NCBI RefSeq assembly: GCF_000269985.1
Contig: NC_016109.1
Span: 1 to 64,000 of the forward strand
DNA: 64,000 bases
DNA from: Kitasatospora setae KM-6054
GTDB lineage: Bacteria; Actinomycetota; Actinomycetes; Streptomycetales; Streptomycetaceae
Reading direction: 5' to 3'
In this document: one piece after another, positions 26,324 to 33,649 of the stretch
Position numbering within the stretch: position 1 is the stretch's first letter
Layout of the letters: every line of letters begins with the position of its first letter
The notes under the pieces: generated by a model
Told to the model about the DNA's origin: nothing
Database searches by the model: none
The model's input: only the letters and a program-made list of their open reading frames with translations
Position numbers and translations under genes: made by a program

Positions 26324-28477
26324 ATGGCCAACACGTTCTTCAACGACGACCCGGTCGACGGCAGCCCGGACGCCCCTGACCTGCTGGGGCACCAGAGATA
26401 CGCACACCACGCCGTGGGCCTTCTGCAGGAGGTCCGCGGTCAGAGCGAGTCCGGCGTTCTTGCGCTGATCGGGCCCTGGGGGTCCGGGAAGTCCTCGGTC
26501 CTGCAAATGGTGCTGCGCAACCTCCGGCAAGGCCCGGCCGACGGTGTGTCATGGTCGGTGGCCGAGCTCAACCCGTGGCTCTACCCGGACCTGGACACCC
26601 TCACCATGGCCCTGTTCAGCGAGATCCGCGGCGCGCTGCCCAAAGACGACCAGTGGTCGGAGACGCGGAAGAAGATCGGCAACTTCGGCCAGGCCATCAG
26701 CCCCCTCGGCAAGGTGGGCGGGCTCCTCGGCCTGGACCCCAGCGAGGCCATCAAGGCCCTCTCCGAGCGGATCAGCGGAGACACCAGTCCATCAGCCGCC
26801 AAGGCGACCGCCAGCGAAGCACTGCGCAAGGCGGGACGCCCCGTTCTCGTGGTCATGGACGACCTGGACAGGCTGACGCCCCAAGAGCTGCTCCTGGTCT
26901 TCAAGCTGGTGCGCCTGGTCGGCAACCTGCCGAACGTCTACTACCTCATCAGCTTCGACGAGCAAACCCTCCTCGACGTCCTTCGGCGCAGCGACCTGGT
27001 GGGCGACTCCCAGCACCGGGCCAGCGAGTTCCTGGAAAAGATCATCCAGGTCAGGCTGGACCTGCCCGCCTTCCGCGAACGCGACGCCTCCGCACTTGTC
27101 GACCAATCCTTGAGCACCTTGCTCGAGTCGCATCAACTGGCACTGACCGAGCCCGAGGAACGGCGACTCGCAACCGCCTACTTCCAGTACCTGCAGGACC
27201 GGCTGCGCACACCGCGGGCGATCAAGCGCTACTTCGGCCAGGCCGCCGCATCCCTTCACGCCCTCGCCGGCGATGTCGACCTCGTCGACTTCCTCCTCGT
27301 CACCTTCCTGCGCACCAGCGAGCCCGGCGTCTACCGCCTGCTGAACCGCCACCGCGCCGAACTCACCGGCACCAGTTTCGATCCGGCCGCCAGGCGTGAG
27401 CGCCAGTCCGGGGAGCACACCCAGCGATGGCGCGAGCGGCTTGAGAAGGCCGGCGTCGCCCCTGATCACATGGAAGGAGTGCTCGGTCTGTTGGCCATGC
27501 TCTTCCCTCCGCTCGGGCAGGCGCTCGGCGGCGGTGGCGACGCGTCAGGCACCGCGCGGCGTCGCGGCATCGGCAGCAACGACTACTTCGACCGCTACGT
27601 CGCCTTCGGTATCCCCGACGACGACCTCTCCGAAGCCGCTCTCACCACGGGCCTCGATCAGTTGACGGCCGGAGCCCCCGGTCCGGAGGCGGCCGAACTC
27701 CTCCTGCGGCTGGACAACGACACCCAGCGCATCGGCCGGCGCATCAGGCAACGCATGGACGCCGGCACCCCGGTCCCCTCCACCGCGCTGCTGCTCGAAC
27801 TGGCCGCCCGCTACGGCTCACTGACCGCACAAACCGAAGGCCTGCTCGGAGCGGACGTGAGCGCGCGCTTCCTCGCCCAGGACCTCTTCCGTAGCCTCCC
27901 GTCCGACGGGCGGGCAGAGGTCCTGCAGCGCATGGCAGCCACCCCGCAGGGGGCCATGCTGGCCAGCCGGGTCCTGTACGACGCGACGGAGCCCAGCAAC
28001 AGCAAGCCTGCCTTCGCCCAGGAAGACGACGCCTGGGTCCAGGAAGCCCGCACCGGCCTGGTAGCGCGGCTGCGCCAGCATCTGGCGACGCCCGGATCCC
28101 GCCCCGCTGCCCATCTCAGCGACTCCGATGTCGATCTCATCTGGAACTGGCGCCACATCGACCACGCAACCGCCCGGGCCTGGATCCGCCAACGCCTTGA
28201 CGACGGCACCTGGCAGCTCCTGCCCCTACTCACCAAGATCGTCCGCCCGCCCCGCACTCCCTGGGGCGCAGTGGACGCCGACACTCTGGCCAACCTCGAT
28301 GCACTGATCGACCGTGCCGAGGTCTACACCGTCCTCGACCAGGCCCAGACCTCGCCCGACCCTGACCAGTCCCGGCTCCTCGAAGGACTCCGTCACGCCC
28401 GCGACCGCGACCGCGCCGAAGCCACCCAACAACCTGACAGCGGATCAGCAGAAGTGACCAACACTCAAGACACCTGA
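26324..28477 (+). CDS. KAP family P-loop NTPase
   Basis: A 717-aa KAP-type NTPase. Walker A IGPWGSGKSSVL is at about residues 48-59, followed by the family's ELNPWLYPDLDTL segment (normally FNAW/FNPW). Walker B VLVVMDDLDRL is near 175-185, and the IKRYFGQAAASL region near 305 corresponds to the family's conserved R-hF motif. I see no clear transmembrane hairpin, unlike many KAP proteins. The C-terminal 350 residues are unassigned and helical. KAP NTPases occur in several phage-defence and abortive-infection loci. ATG 26,324 has an AGGA about 8 bases upstream. It is the last intact gene before the inferred transposon end. Confidence 0.8.
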   Translation: MANTFFNDDPVDGSPDAPDLLGHQRYAHHAVGLLQEVRGQSESGVLALIGPWGSGKSSVLQMVLRNLRQGPADGVSWSVAELNPWLYPDLDTLTMALFSEIRGALPKDDQWSETRKKIGNFGQAISPLGKVGGLLGLDPSEAIKALSERISGDTSPSAAKATASEALRKAGRPVLVVMDDLDRLTPQELLLVFKLVRLVGNLPNVYYLISFDEQTLLDVLRRSDLVGDSQHRASEFLEKIIQVRLDLPAFRERDASALVDQSLSTLLESHQLALTEPEERRLATAYFQYLQDRLRTPRAIKRYFGQAAASLHALAGDVDLVDFLLVTFLRTSEPGVYRLLNRHRAELTGTSFDPAARRERQSGEHTQRWRERLEKAGVAPDHMEGVLGLLAMLFPPLGQALGGGGDASGTARRRGIGSNDYFDRYVAFGIPDDDLSEAALTTGLDQLTAGAPGPEAAELLLRLDNDTQRIGRRIRQRMDAGTPVPSTALLLELAARYGSLTAQTEGLLGADVSARFLAQDLFRSLPSDGRAEVLQRMAATPQGAMLASRVLYDATEPSNSKPAFAQEDDAWVQEARTGLVARLRQHLATPGSRPAAHLSDSDVDLIWNWRHIDHATARAWIRQRLDDGTWQLLPLLTKIVRPPRTPWGAVDADTLANLDALIDRAEVYTVLDQAQTSPDPDQSRLLEGLRHARDRDRAEATQQPDSGSAEVTNTQDT

Positions 28478-28490
28478 CCGCTGAGCAGAA

Positions 28491-28546
28491 CGCCAGCTCT
28501 GACCGCCGATTCGGGACGCTCCCGTCCCAGGTGGTCAGGGCTGGCG
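28491..28546 (+). terminator. Hairpin terminator after the KAP gene
   Basis: Arms CGCCAGCTCTGACCGCC and GGTGGTCAGGGCTGGCG pair at 15 of 17 positions, around an inner GGGACG/CGTCCC hairpin. Confidence 0.65.
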
Positions 28547-28699
28547 GACACCCACGCGGCACGGGGCTCAGGCGACCCCAGCCGGTCAGCGGACAGCAGC
28601 GGCAGGCCACCGTTGACACACCGAGCCGCAGGGCGGCCCTCGGCGGCAGCGCCGTTGCCTCAGGACGCGGACAATGAAACGGGGACAGCCCAGACCGAC

Positions 28700-28980
28700 C
28701 CCCTTGCCGGTGAGCCACCGGACCGCAGTTCGACAGGCATCCCGCCGCCAGGCCGATCCGGTGAGCCGTCAAACCACCACGCTGGTATATAGATCGCACC
28801 AGGCACTCTGCAGGCTTGTCCCAGATGCTGCATAACAGCAGGTCAGAAACCACATACCCCGACCAGATCAGGGAAATTGGCAGCTCAGAGCCCTGGTACT
28901 TGTAGTCCCAGTTTTTGCAGAACCACAGCTCACAGCACTGCCATTGAATCCACCTACTCCAAAACTACTGGCGCTGAACA
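28700..28980. repeat. Candidate right end of the telomeric transposon with repeated TnsB-site-like motifs
   Basis: This is the AT-richest stretch of the region. Two imperfect copies of a 19-bp motif, GTCCCAGwtkytGCAkAAC in top-strand form, lie at 28,818-28,836 and 28,905-28,923 (87 bp apart). A partial copy ending GCTGAACA lies at 28,973-28,980. A second pair, CCGGTGAGCC, occurs at 28,707 and 28,758. Tn7-like ends carry arrays of about 20-bp TnsB sites and finish in ACA; ACA at 28,978-28,980 would be the terminal triplet. High-GC host coding sequence begins immediately afterwards. The exact boundary is inferred. Confidence 0.5.
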
Positions 28981-29272
28981 CCCGGTGGACCGGGTGGAGG
29001 TGCGCGTGGTGGTGCCGGGTGAGGCGGGGCGCCGCCTGGCGGCGTTGGCCGCGGGGTTGGGGTGGAGCGCGGAGCGGGTGCTGGCGGTGCTCGCCGAGCA
29101 CGCCCAGGTCGACGACGACGGCCTGGTCCACGTTCCCCCGGTCGCGGTCACGGCGGCGCCGCCCGGCCTGGAGCCGCCCCCGGAGCGGGCGCCGGTGGTC
29201 TACCGGGAGCGGCCGCGGTTCGGGCGCGACGAGGGCGGCGAGGGCTACGGCGGCCCGGCGCTGGACTGGTAG
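28981..29272 (+). pseudogene. 3' remnant of a host gene cut by the transposon junction
   Basis: The last 96 codons of a gene whose 5' part is missing. The frame begins abruptly as PVDRVEVRVVVPGEAGRRLA and ends RPRFGRDEGGEGYGGPALDW. A paralogous 3' fragment lies at about 38,190-38,423 with the same ending. The full-length family is unknown to me; LAALAAGLGWSAERVLAVLA looks like a helix-turn-helix-like segment. The frame reads back into the AT-rich stretch to 28,877, but composition changes sharply at 28,980, so that extension is probably not coding. Confidence 0.6.
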
Positions 29273-29287
29273 GAGCGGGCAGCAGGC

Positions 29288-29321
29288 GGCGGGGCCGTCA
29301 CCGGCTGGTGGCAGCCCCGCC
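29288..29321 (+). terminator. Hairpin terminator
   Basis: GGCGGGGC / GCCCCGCC outer stem with an inner CACC/GGTG stem, directly after the stop of the remnant gene. A related hairpin follows the paralogous remnant at 38,437-38,474. Confidence 0.65.
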
Positions 29322-29332
29322 TGTCTGCGCCG

Positions 29333-30120
29333 GTGAGTTTTGGCCCCACCAGAACGGGTTCGTCTGGTCCCATTTTTAGGCCGTCCGGGTGGCGGCCCGG
29401 GGCAGTGTCGAGAAGGAACGGGTTGGAGTGGCCCCACCCGTGTCACTCGTCGCTGGGCTCAAGGGGGTGGGGAAGTGGCTCCCACTCGGGCAGCCAGTCG
29501 GTGGCCGTCTGGCCGGTCAGCGCAAGGTGGAACCAGTCGCTGAAGCCGAGGTCAGTGTCGTGCCAGTCCGCCCAGCCACGTCGGAACGCCGAGACCGTCC
29601 AGGACCCGTCCCCGCGGGGAACGAGGAACAGCTGGTCGCCTTCGACCGTGTTCCCCCAGACCAGGGCACCGCCCGGGGTTGGCAGCACCGCGTGGGGAAC
29701 CGTCCGGGTCGCCTCCAGCATGCGGCCCATGCGGTCGGCGTAGCTGCGGAGCTTCCGGGCCCCGCAGAAGTAGAGGTAGTCCGAGATCAGCGCGTCGCCG
29801 TACGCGCCGGCGATCGCGATGAAGTCCTCGGGCAAGGTGATCGACCAGGAGGCAGCGATCTCCTTGATCAGATGCCCTTCGTCCTGCCGGACAGGAGCCC
29901 CGAGCAAGGGCAAGAAATCGCTGACGGTCTTCATCTGGTCCCCTGCCCGCGGGACGGCCCCGCTCCTCAAGTCGGCACCGCTCACTGCCGCCGACCGCCC
30001 AGACAGTAGCCGAGAGGTCCGACTGATCCTGCAACCGGTACGACTGTCGTCCATGCGTACTTGCCCCGTTGACCGCCTGGTGGGGCCAACTTAAACCGTT
30101 CCTCGGTGGGGCCACTTGCA
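29333..30120. mobile_element. IS21-like end repeats enclosing a SUKH gene (passenger element)
   Basis: Both borders carry two inverted copies of a motif with the core TGGCCCCACC. On the left they are at about 29,340 and 29,429; on the right, as GGTGGGGCC(A), at about 30,079 and 30,105. Next to these, GGAACGG-type sequence is also shared. The outermost bases are TG at 29,334 and CA at 30,120. Multiple end repeats bounded by TG...CA are typical of IS21-type elements, but no istA/istB is present; a SUKH gene occupies the interior. A GCCG flanks both sides as a possible short target duplication. Confidence 0.55.
29443..29934 (-). CDS. SMI1/KNR4 (SUKH) family protein, probable immunity protein
   Basis: A 163-aa SUKH-superfamily protein. 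The family pattern is visible in IKEIAASWSITLPEDFIAIA near residues 20-40 (the helix and LPxDF motif) and in the following beta strands (GALVWGNTVEGDQLFLVPRG and WTVSAFRRGWADW). SUKH proteins mostly neutralise polymorphic toxins. No toxin gene is adjacent, so this would be an orphan immunity gene. The ATG at 29,934 follows CAGGGGACC. The gene lies wholly inside the IS21-like end repeats, which suggests it moved as a passenger. Confidence 0.75.
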   Translation of the reverse strand: MKTVSDFLPLLGAPVRQDEGHLIKEIAASWSITLPEDFIAIAGAYGDALISDYLYFCGARKLRSYADRMGRMLEATRTVPHAVLPTPGGALVWGNTVEGDQLFLVPRGDGSWTVSAFRRGWADWHDTDLGFSDWFHLALTGQTATDWLPEWEPLPHPLEPSDE

Positions 30121-30160
30121 GCCGTCACCCCGGGGCCAAGAAACACCGTCCTGGACACCC

Positions 30161-30253
30161 GCCGCTTCGCTGTGCGGGCCCTGGCCCGGCGGGGTGCTGA
30201 GCGGCCGTCAGCGGGCCGTACGGGGCCGGGACGGGGCGCGGCAGGGGTCAGTG
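30161..30253 (+). repeat. 93-bp near-identical repeat, copy 1
   Basis: Matches 38,471-38,563 with one mismatch. Both copies lie upstream of a zinc-ribbon gene and downstream of a GGPALDW-ending gene remnant. The unit contains several GC-rich hairpins (GGGCC...GGCCC and GCTGA...TCAGC). It is far better conserved than the adjoining genes. Confidence 0.85.
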
Positions 30254-30370
30254 GTTATCTTGGGCGGCCCGGAGCCGTTGGCCACATGAGGAACAGCGCC
30301 TGTAGGCGCCTGTGGCTAACCGATATCTGGGGGCTCATGAGGCACACGCGGCACGGGTCGAGGCCGAACG

Positions 30371-30418
30371 TTTCGGTCGAAAAGTTTGGAACGTCAGTGC
30401 GAAGATTTTCGACCGAAA
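30371..30418. promoter_or_regulatory. Perfect 13-bp inverted repeat, possible operator
   Basis: TTTCGGTCGAAAA at 30,371-30,383 and TTTTCGACCGAAA at 30,406-30,418, spacer 22, about 65 bases upstream of zinc-ribbon gene 1. Its AT-rich arms stand out in this GC-rich context. Confidence 0.5.
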
Positions 30419-30482
30419 TGCTTCCGCCCGGACTTGGGGCTGCTGCTGACCAATCGGCCGGACGGCGCGCCACCATGGAGTT

Positions 30483-30809
30483 GTGGCACGTGTCCGGTAC
30501 TGCGCGAGCTGCGGCGGCCGGCTCCCCCGGGGAGCCTCGTCCCGGCGCCGGTACTGCGACGACGCCTGCCGGGCCCAGGCGTACCGGGACCGCAAGGCGG
30601 AACAGCGCCGCCTGGACTTCCTGACCCTGCTCGGGCAGGCCCACTACGCCAGTCACCGACGGCTGATCCGGGCGCTGACCTGTCCGGTCTGTGGGCGCGC
30701 GACCATGGCCAGGGCGAGCCGGCGGCGCGATGCCGTCTACTGCTCCGGTCGGTGCCGGTCCCGCGCCTGGCGTCAGCGGGCTTCCCGCCGAGCCCGGTCG
30801 GCAGCGTGA
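30483..30809 (+). CDS. Small double zinc-ribbon protein 1
   Basis: A 108-aa basic protein with two four-cysteine zinc-ribbon-like clusters: YCASCGGRL...YCDDACRAQAY at residues 6-35 and CPVCGRAT...YCSGRCRSRAW at about 65-97. Each CxxC...CxxxC knuckle is followed by an Arg-rich helix. This layout suggests a nucleic-acid-binding regulator. It is paralogous to the gene at 38,614, and the pair at 62,027 and 62,867 share one such cluster. The GTG start has GGAG only 2 bases upstream, so the start is uncertain. It is flanked by a 13-bp inverted repeat upstream and a 24-bp palindrome downstream. Confidence 0.65.
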   Translation: MARVRYCASCGGRLPRGASSRRRYCDDACRAQAYRDRKAEQRRLDFLTLLGQAHYASHRRLIRALTCPVCGRATMARASRRRDAVYCSGRCRSRAWRQRASRRARSAA

Positions 30810-30874
30810 CGTCGAGCCGTCACGAATCAACCCCGTACTGACCGGTATGACGCCTGCGCGTCACGGTACGCCCC

Positions 30875-30898
30875 CAAACTATTCGGCCGAACAGTTTG
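30875..30898. promoter_or_regulatory. 24-bp near-perfect palindrome
   Basis: CAAACTATTCGG / CCGAACAGTTTG (one mismatched pair), 66 bases after zinc-ribbon gene 1. It may be an operator or terminator. Its CGGCCG core and AT-rich arms resemble those of the inverted repeat upstream of the same gene. Confidence 0.45.
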
Positions 30899-30935
30899 CG
30901 CCGGCCAGGCAGTGCCTCATGTGCCTACATGGCGA

Positions 30936-31205
30936 TCACTGGGGCTGATCTGCGGGAACGCCAACCAGCCCCAGATAACCGTCGGGCTCGGCGAGGAACC
31001 CGTGCCCGAGGGGTCGGCGGGCGCGCGGGACGGGCCCGGACGGCCCGGCGTCCGGCCCCGGCCCCGGTTCCGGGTCGGGATGCGGCTGCGGGTCGGGGTG
31101 CGGGGCGCGCTCGATCGGCAGGAGGCGGGGGCGGCCGGCGGCGGCCTGGCCGCCGTCGTCGTCGGGCGCGGTGCCGGGAAGGTGGAGTGGTCGACGGTCG
31201 GTCAT
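30936..31205 (-). CDS. Short Pro-rich hypothetical protein
   Basis: 89 aa, starting MTDRRPLHLPGTAPDDDGGQ with a GGGGGAGAC site about 9 bases upstream. The middle has an imperfect Pro/His/Asp/Gly repeat (PHPDPQPHPDPEPGPGP), and the end is EPDGYLGLVGVPADQPQ. It is divergent from the small gene at 31,295. It could be a chance frame in Pro-coding GC-rich DNA. Confidence 0.3.
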   Translation of the reverse strand: MTDRRPLHLPGTAPDDDGGQAAAGRPRLLPIERAPHPDPQPHPDPEPGPGPDAGPSGPVPRARRPLGHGFLAEPDGYLGLVGVPADQPQ

Positions 31206-31294
31206 GGACCCAGTCTCCCCCGGCGATGGGCACCCGGGCCCGAACGCCGGCCGGAGGACGGCCGGGCCGCCGCCGGCCCGGGAGAATGAGGCCC

Positions 31295-31551
31295 ATGACC
31301 TCTGCTCCCCGCCTGCCCCGCGGGCTCACCGCCCTCATCCCGATCACCGGGGCCCCGACCACGCCCGCCGAGCGGGCCGCCGCGCAGCTGCAGATGCTGC
31401 GCACCGCGACGGTGCCGGTGCCGGTCCTCGCGGCCGCCCTGGAGTTGCTGGGCCTGCTGCTGGACGAGGACGACCCGACCCCGGTGGCGGCGGTGCCCGC
31501 GCCGACGTCCGCGCCCGCCTGCAGAGCGCGATCGAGGACTCCGCGCTGTAG
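31295..31551 (+). pseudogene. Small hypothetical gene with a probable one-base frame break
   Basis: Begins MTSAPRLPRGLTALIPITGA with GGGAGAATGAGG upstream. A helical region (AERAAAQLQMLRTATVPVPV onward) follows, up to about residue 68 (LLDEDDPTPVAAVPA). A shift to the next frame near 31,500 gives the plausible ending DVRARLQSAIEDSAL with stop at 31,549-31,551. Without the shift the frame runs on as Ser/Arg/Pro-rich sequence to 31,768. If repaired, the product would be about 85 aa. Confidence 0.5.
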
Positions 31552-31736
31552 CACCGCACGCCTTCCGCCGGCGCGGGCACCGCCGCCACCGGGGTCGGGG
31601 CGCTCTACGGGGTGTCGCCCTGCCACATCCAGCGGCCCGCCGCGTCGGGCTCGTAGATCGAGCGGCCGCCCGGGTAGGCACAGCGATCATCGAATCCGCC
31701 TGCGCGAATGGACCACGGTAAGCATCCCGGCCATAT

Positions 31737-32753
31737 CTATATTCCCAGAGAGGAGGTCGTCGGGGTAGCCCGTGGATCGGCCGCGGACTGGAGGTCGTCG
31801 ACGGCATACCGTTCGACCGAGGAGTGCCAAACGAGCTGCCCGCTCAGGTTGGCGGCGACGTTGGCCGCGTAGTCGACTGCGGCCTCGCGAGCCCGTGACG
31901 GCAGGGCTTGCCTGTCGAGTTCTTCGAGGAGTTCCTGCCGGGCTTGCAGCACCGTGTGGAGCTGGGCTTCGACGAGGACCGCCACTTGGTCCACCGCTTC
32001 CTGCAGCGAGCAGCCCTGTGCTTCTCGGATGATGGTGACCGCGTTGTGCTGGTACCCGACGAGGGTCTCCCGTTCGACGGAGAAGACGTCGTTCACCAAC
32101 GCGATGTGCAGCGCGCCGGCCCGGCGCAGTTTGTTCATCGGGCCGCAGGTTCGTACGGAGCCGGGCAGGAAGATCGGAAGGCGCAGTTCGTCGAGGTCCC
32201 AAAGCCAGGGCATGCCGACCGAGTACATCCTGCGGTCGAGGTAGTCGTCGAGGCGGAGTCCGGCGCCGTGGGCGTTGAGGCCGGCCTCGGTTGTGTAGGT
32301 CTGGAGGAACGCCTCGAAGTGCCCAATGAAGGCATCGCACCAGGTAGCGGGCCGTCCGAGGGCGGTCTCCTGCCACAGGGCGCCCAGGGCCCGGGCGGTC
32401 GGTGACCGCCCGGAGACCGGGAGTCCGTGCAGGGTGCCGCGCAGCTCGTCGATGGCTGTCATCCGGGCCGGCAGCCGCTCCGCGGTGTCGTCCTCGTCGA
32501 TCTGGTCGTCGATCCGGAAGGTCAGCGCGATCCATTTCAGACCGATCGTCAGTGTGTCGAGGTCGGCGCGGGGCCACACATACGCCCCCGAGAGGTCGGC
32601 TCCCGTGCGCCGCATCCTGTCGCGTGCCCGTTCTGTGGGCGCGAGGCCGTTTGCGTCGATCCACTCCCACATCGCCCGGGACGCCTCCTCCAGGTGCGGA
32701 TTGCACTCCAGGGGGAAGGGGACGTAGAAGTCCGGTATCTCGAACTCGGCCAT
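31737..32753 (-). CDS. Class I terpene synthase (sesquiterpene cyclase type)
   Basis: A 338-aa terpene cyclase of normal length. The aspartate-rich metal site is DDQID at residues 82-86, and the NSE triad is NDVFSVERE at 221-229; together they bind the Mg2+ ions that ionise farnesyl (or geranyl) diphosphate. YVWPRADLDTL and RRMYSVGMPW fit the usual conserved positions. ATG 32,753 has GGAG 5 bases upstream. It is isolated, with no prenyltransferase or P450 nearby. An IspH-like gene lies 27 kb away. The product cannot be predicted. Confidence 0.88.
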   Translation of the reverse strand: MAEFEIPDFYVPFPLECNPHLEEASRAMWEWIDANGLAPTERARDRMRRTGADLSGAYVWPRADLDTLTIGLKWIALTFRIDDQIDEDDTAERLPARMTAIDELRGTLHGLPVSGRSPTARALGALWQETALGRPATWCDAFIGHFEAFLQTYTTEAGLNAHGAGLRLDDYLDRRMYSVGMPWLWDLDELRLPIFLPGSVRTCGPMNKLRRAGALHIALVNDVFSVERETLVGYQHNAVTIIREAQGCSLQEAVDQVAVLVEAQLHTVLQARQELLEELDRQALPSRAREAAVDYAANVAANLSGQLVWHSSVERYAVDDLQSAADPRATPTTSSLGI

Positions 32754-33649
32754 GAGCACTCCATCTGCTTGTCCGGCACAGATCAGGAAAGCTGTCCAGA
32801 CCCAGGCTGAACACCCCGCTTCACCAGGCGCGATCGGCCGTCCACGCCCGACAGCTACCTGCGCTGCCGATCGGCCGATCGGCCCTTTCAAGATCAATCT
32901 CAGCGTTAGTGGCTGTACCGCTGATACTCGCCCCTCGGAGCCCGTGTCAGTGAGTGAGGAGAGGAAGGGGTGGCGGGCAAGGATTTTCTTGTGCTGGTTG
33001 ATCGACGCGATGACGGGCAGCATGAGGAGCGCCTCCTGGAAGGAGTCACCCCGGTGGGAGCGGGTCTGTACACAACCGCCCGGCCCCGTCGATTCTCGGT
33101 GGCCGGCCTCTCCACCGGACAGCCTCGGACGAGGGCCATAGCGTCAAGATTGACGGGCCGCCAAGAGCACTCGAACGGAGGGCGAGCCGGCCGGCCGCCG
33201 CCAGGCGGGCGGCGGGCGGGCGGCGGGCGGGCAGCGGGCGGGCGGCTGCCGCGGCGCCCCCGACCGCCCGGCACCGGCTCCTGTCCGAGAGCGGCCGCAC
33301 CCAGGAGGCACGGACCCGCGCTGCCGGGGCAGGCGTGCGGTGCGGCGGACAGGCCCGGCCGGCTCCCCCCTGGGCCGGGCCCCGCCGCACCGCACCGGAC
33401 CGGGGCCGCAACAGCCCGGCCCGACCGAACGGGAAGTTCAAGAAGTGGTTCCCCTTGACGGAGGAGCCGCGCTCCGGAAACCGGATTGGCAGCCGCGCCC
33501 CTCAGGACAGGAGGCGCGACGGCGGGCCAGACGGGCACCGCCACCGGCTGGCAGGAACAACCGGGGACGGGGCGGCGAGACGGCCCCGGTGCCCGACCCG
33601 GCGGGGCGGTGAGCGGCCCCCGGCGGCCCGGTGCGGGGGCGGGATCCGG
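32754..33649. other. Long intergenic region with GC-only low-complexity tract
   Basis: About 900 bases between two minus-strand genes with no supportable gene. About 33,195-33,250 is an imperfect GGGC/GGCG run, and several frames across it are only Arg/Gly/Pro-rich. It should include the promoter of the terpene synthase gene near 32,760-32,950. Confidence 0.4.

Larger units (their letters stand above)
1..28980. mobile_element. Telomeric Tn7-like transposon (telomere as one boundary)
   Basis: A complete tniQ-tnsA-tnsB-tnsC set lies 17.3-22.8 kb from the telomere. No transposon end is visible between these genes and the telomere, while an AT-richer repeat-bearing stretch at about 28.8-28.98 kb looks like a right end. 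That stretch abuts a gene that lacks its 5' part, whereas host-type sequence continues to the right. The simplest reading is an element that carries the telomere as its outer boundary and the helicases, nucleases and ATPases between as cargo or accessory genes. I recall that telomere-bounded Tn7-like elements have been reported in Streptomyces, but cannot check this. The exact right boundary (about 28,980) is inferred. Confidence 0.65.
30121..30482. promoter_or_regulatory. Upstream region of zinc-ribbon gene 1, with repeat and inverted repeat
   Basis: 362 bases holding the first copy of the 93-bp repeat (30,161-30,253) and a perfect 13-bp inverted repeat (30,371-30,383 / 30,406-30,418). No gene is supported. 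Confidence 0.45.

Noticed and set aside
30247..30985. Possible inverted ends (GGTTATCT near 30,251; AGATAACC near 30,971) enclosing zinc-ribbon gene 1
   Set aside because: Similarity is limited to short blocks with unequal spacing and no target duplication, so it is too weak to call an element.
33195..33250. GGGC/GGCG-rich run as a possible functional repeat
   Set aside because: It is imperfect low-complexity sequence with no constant unit; similar runs occur by chance at this GC content.
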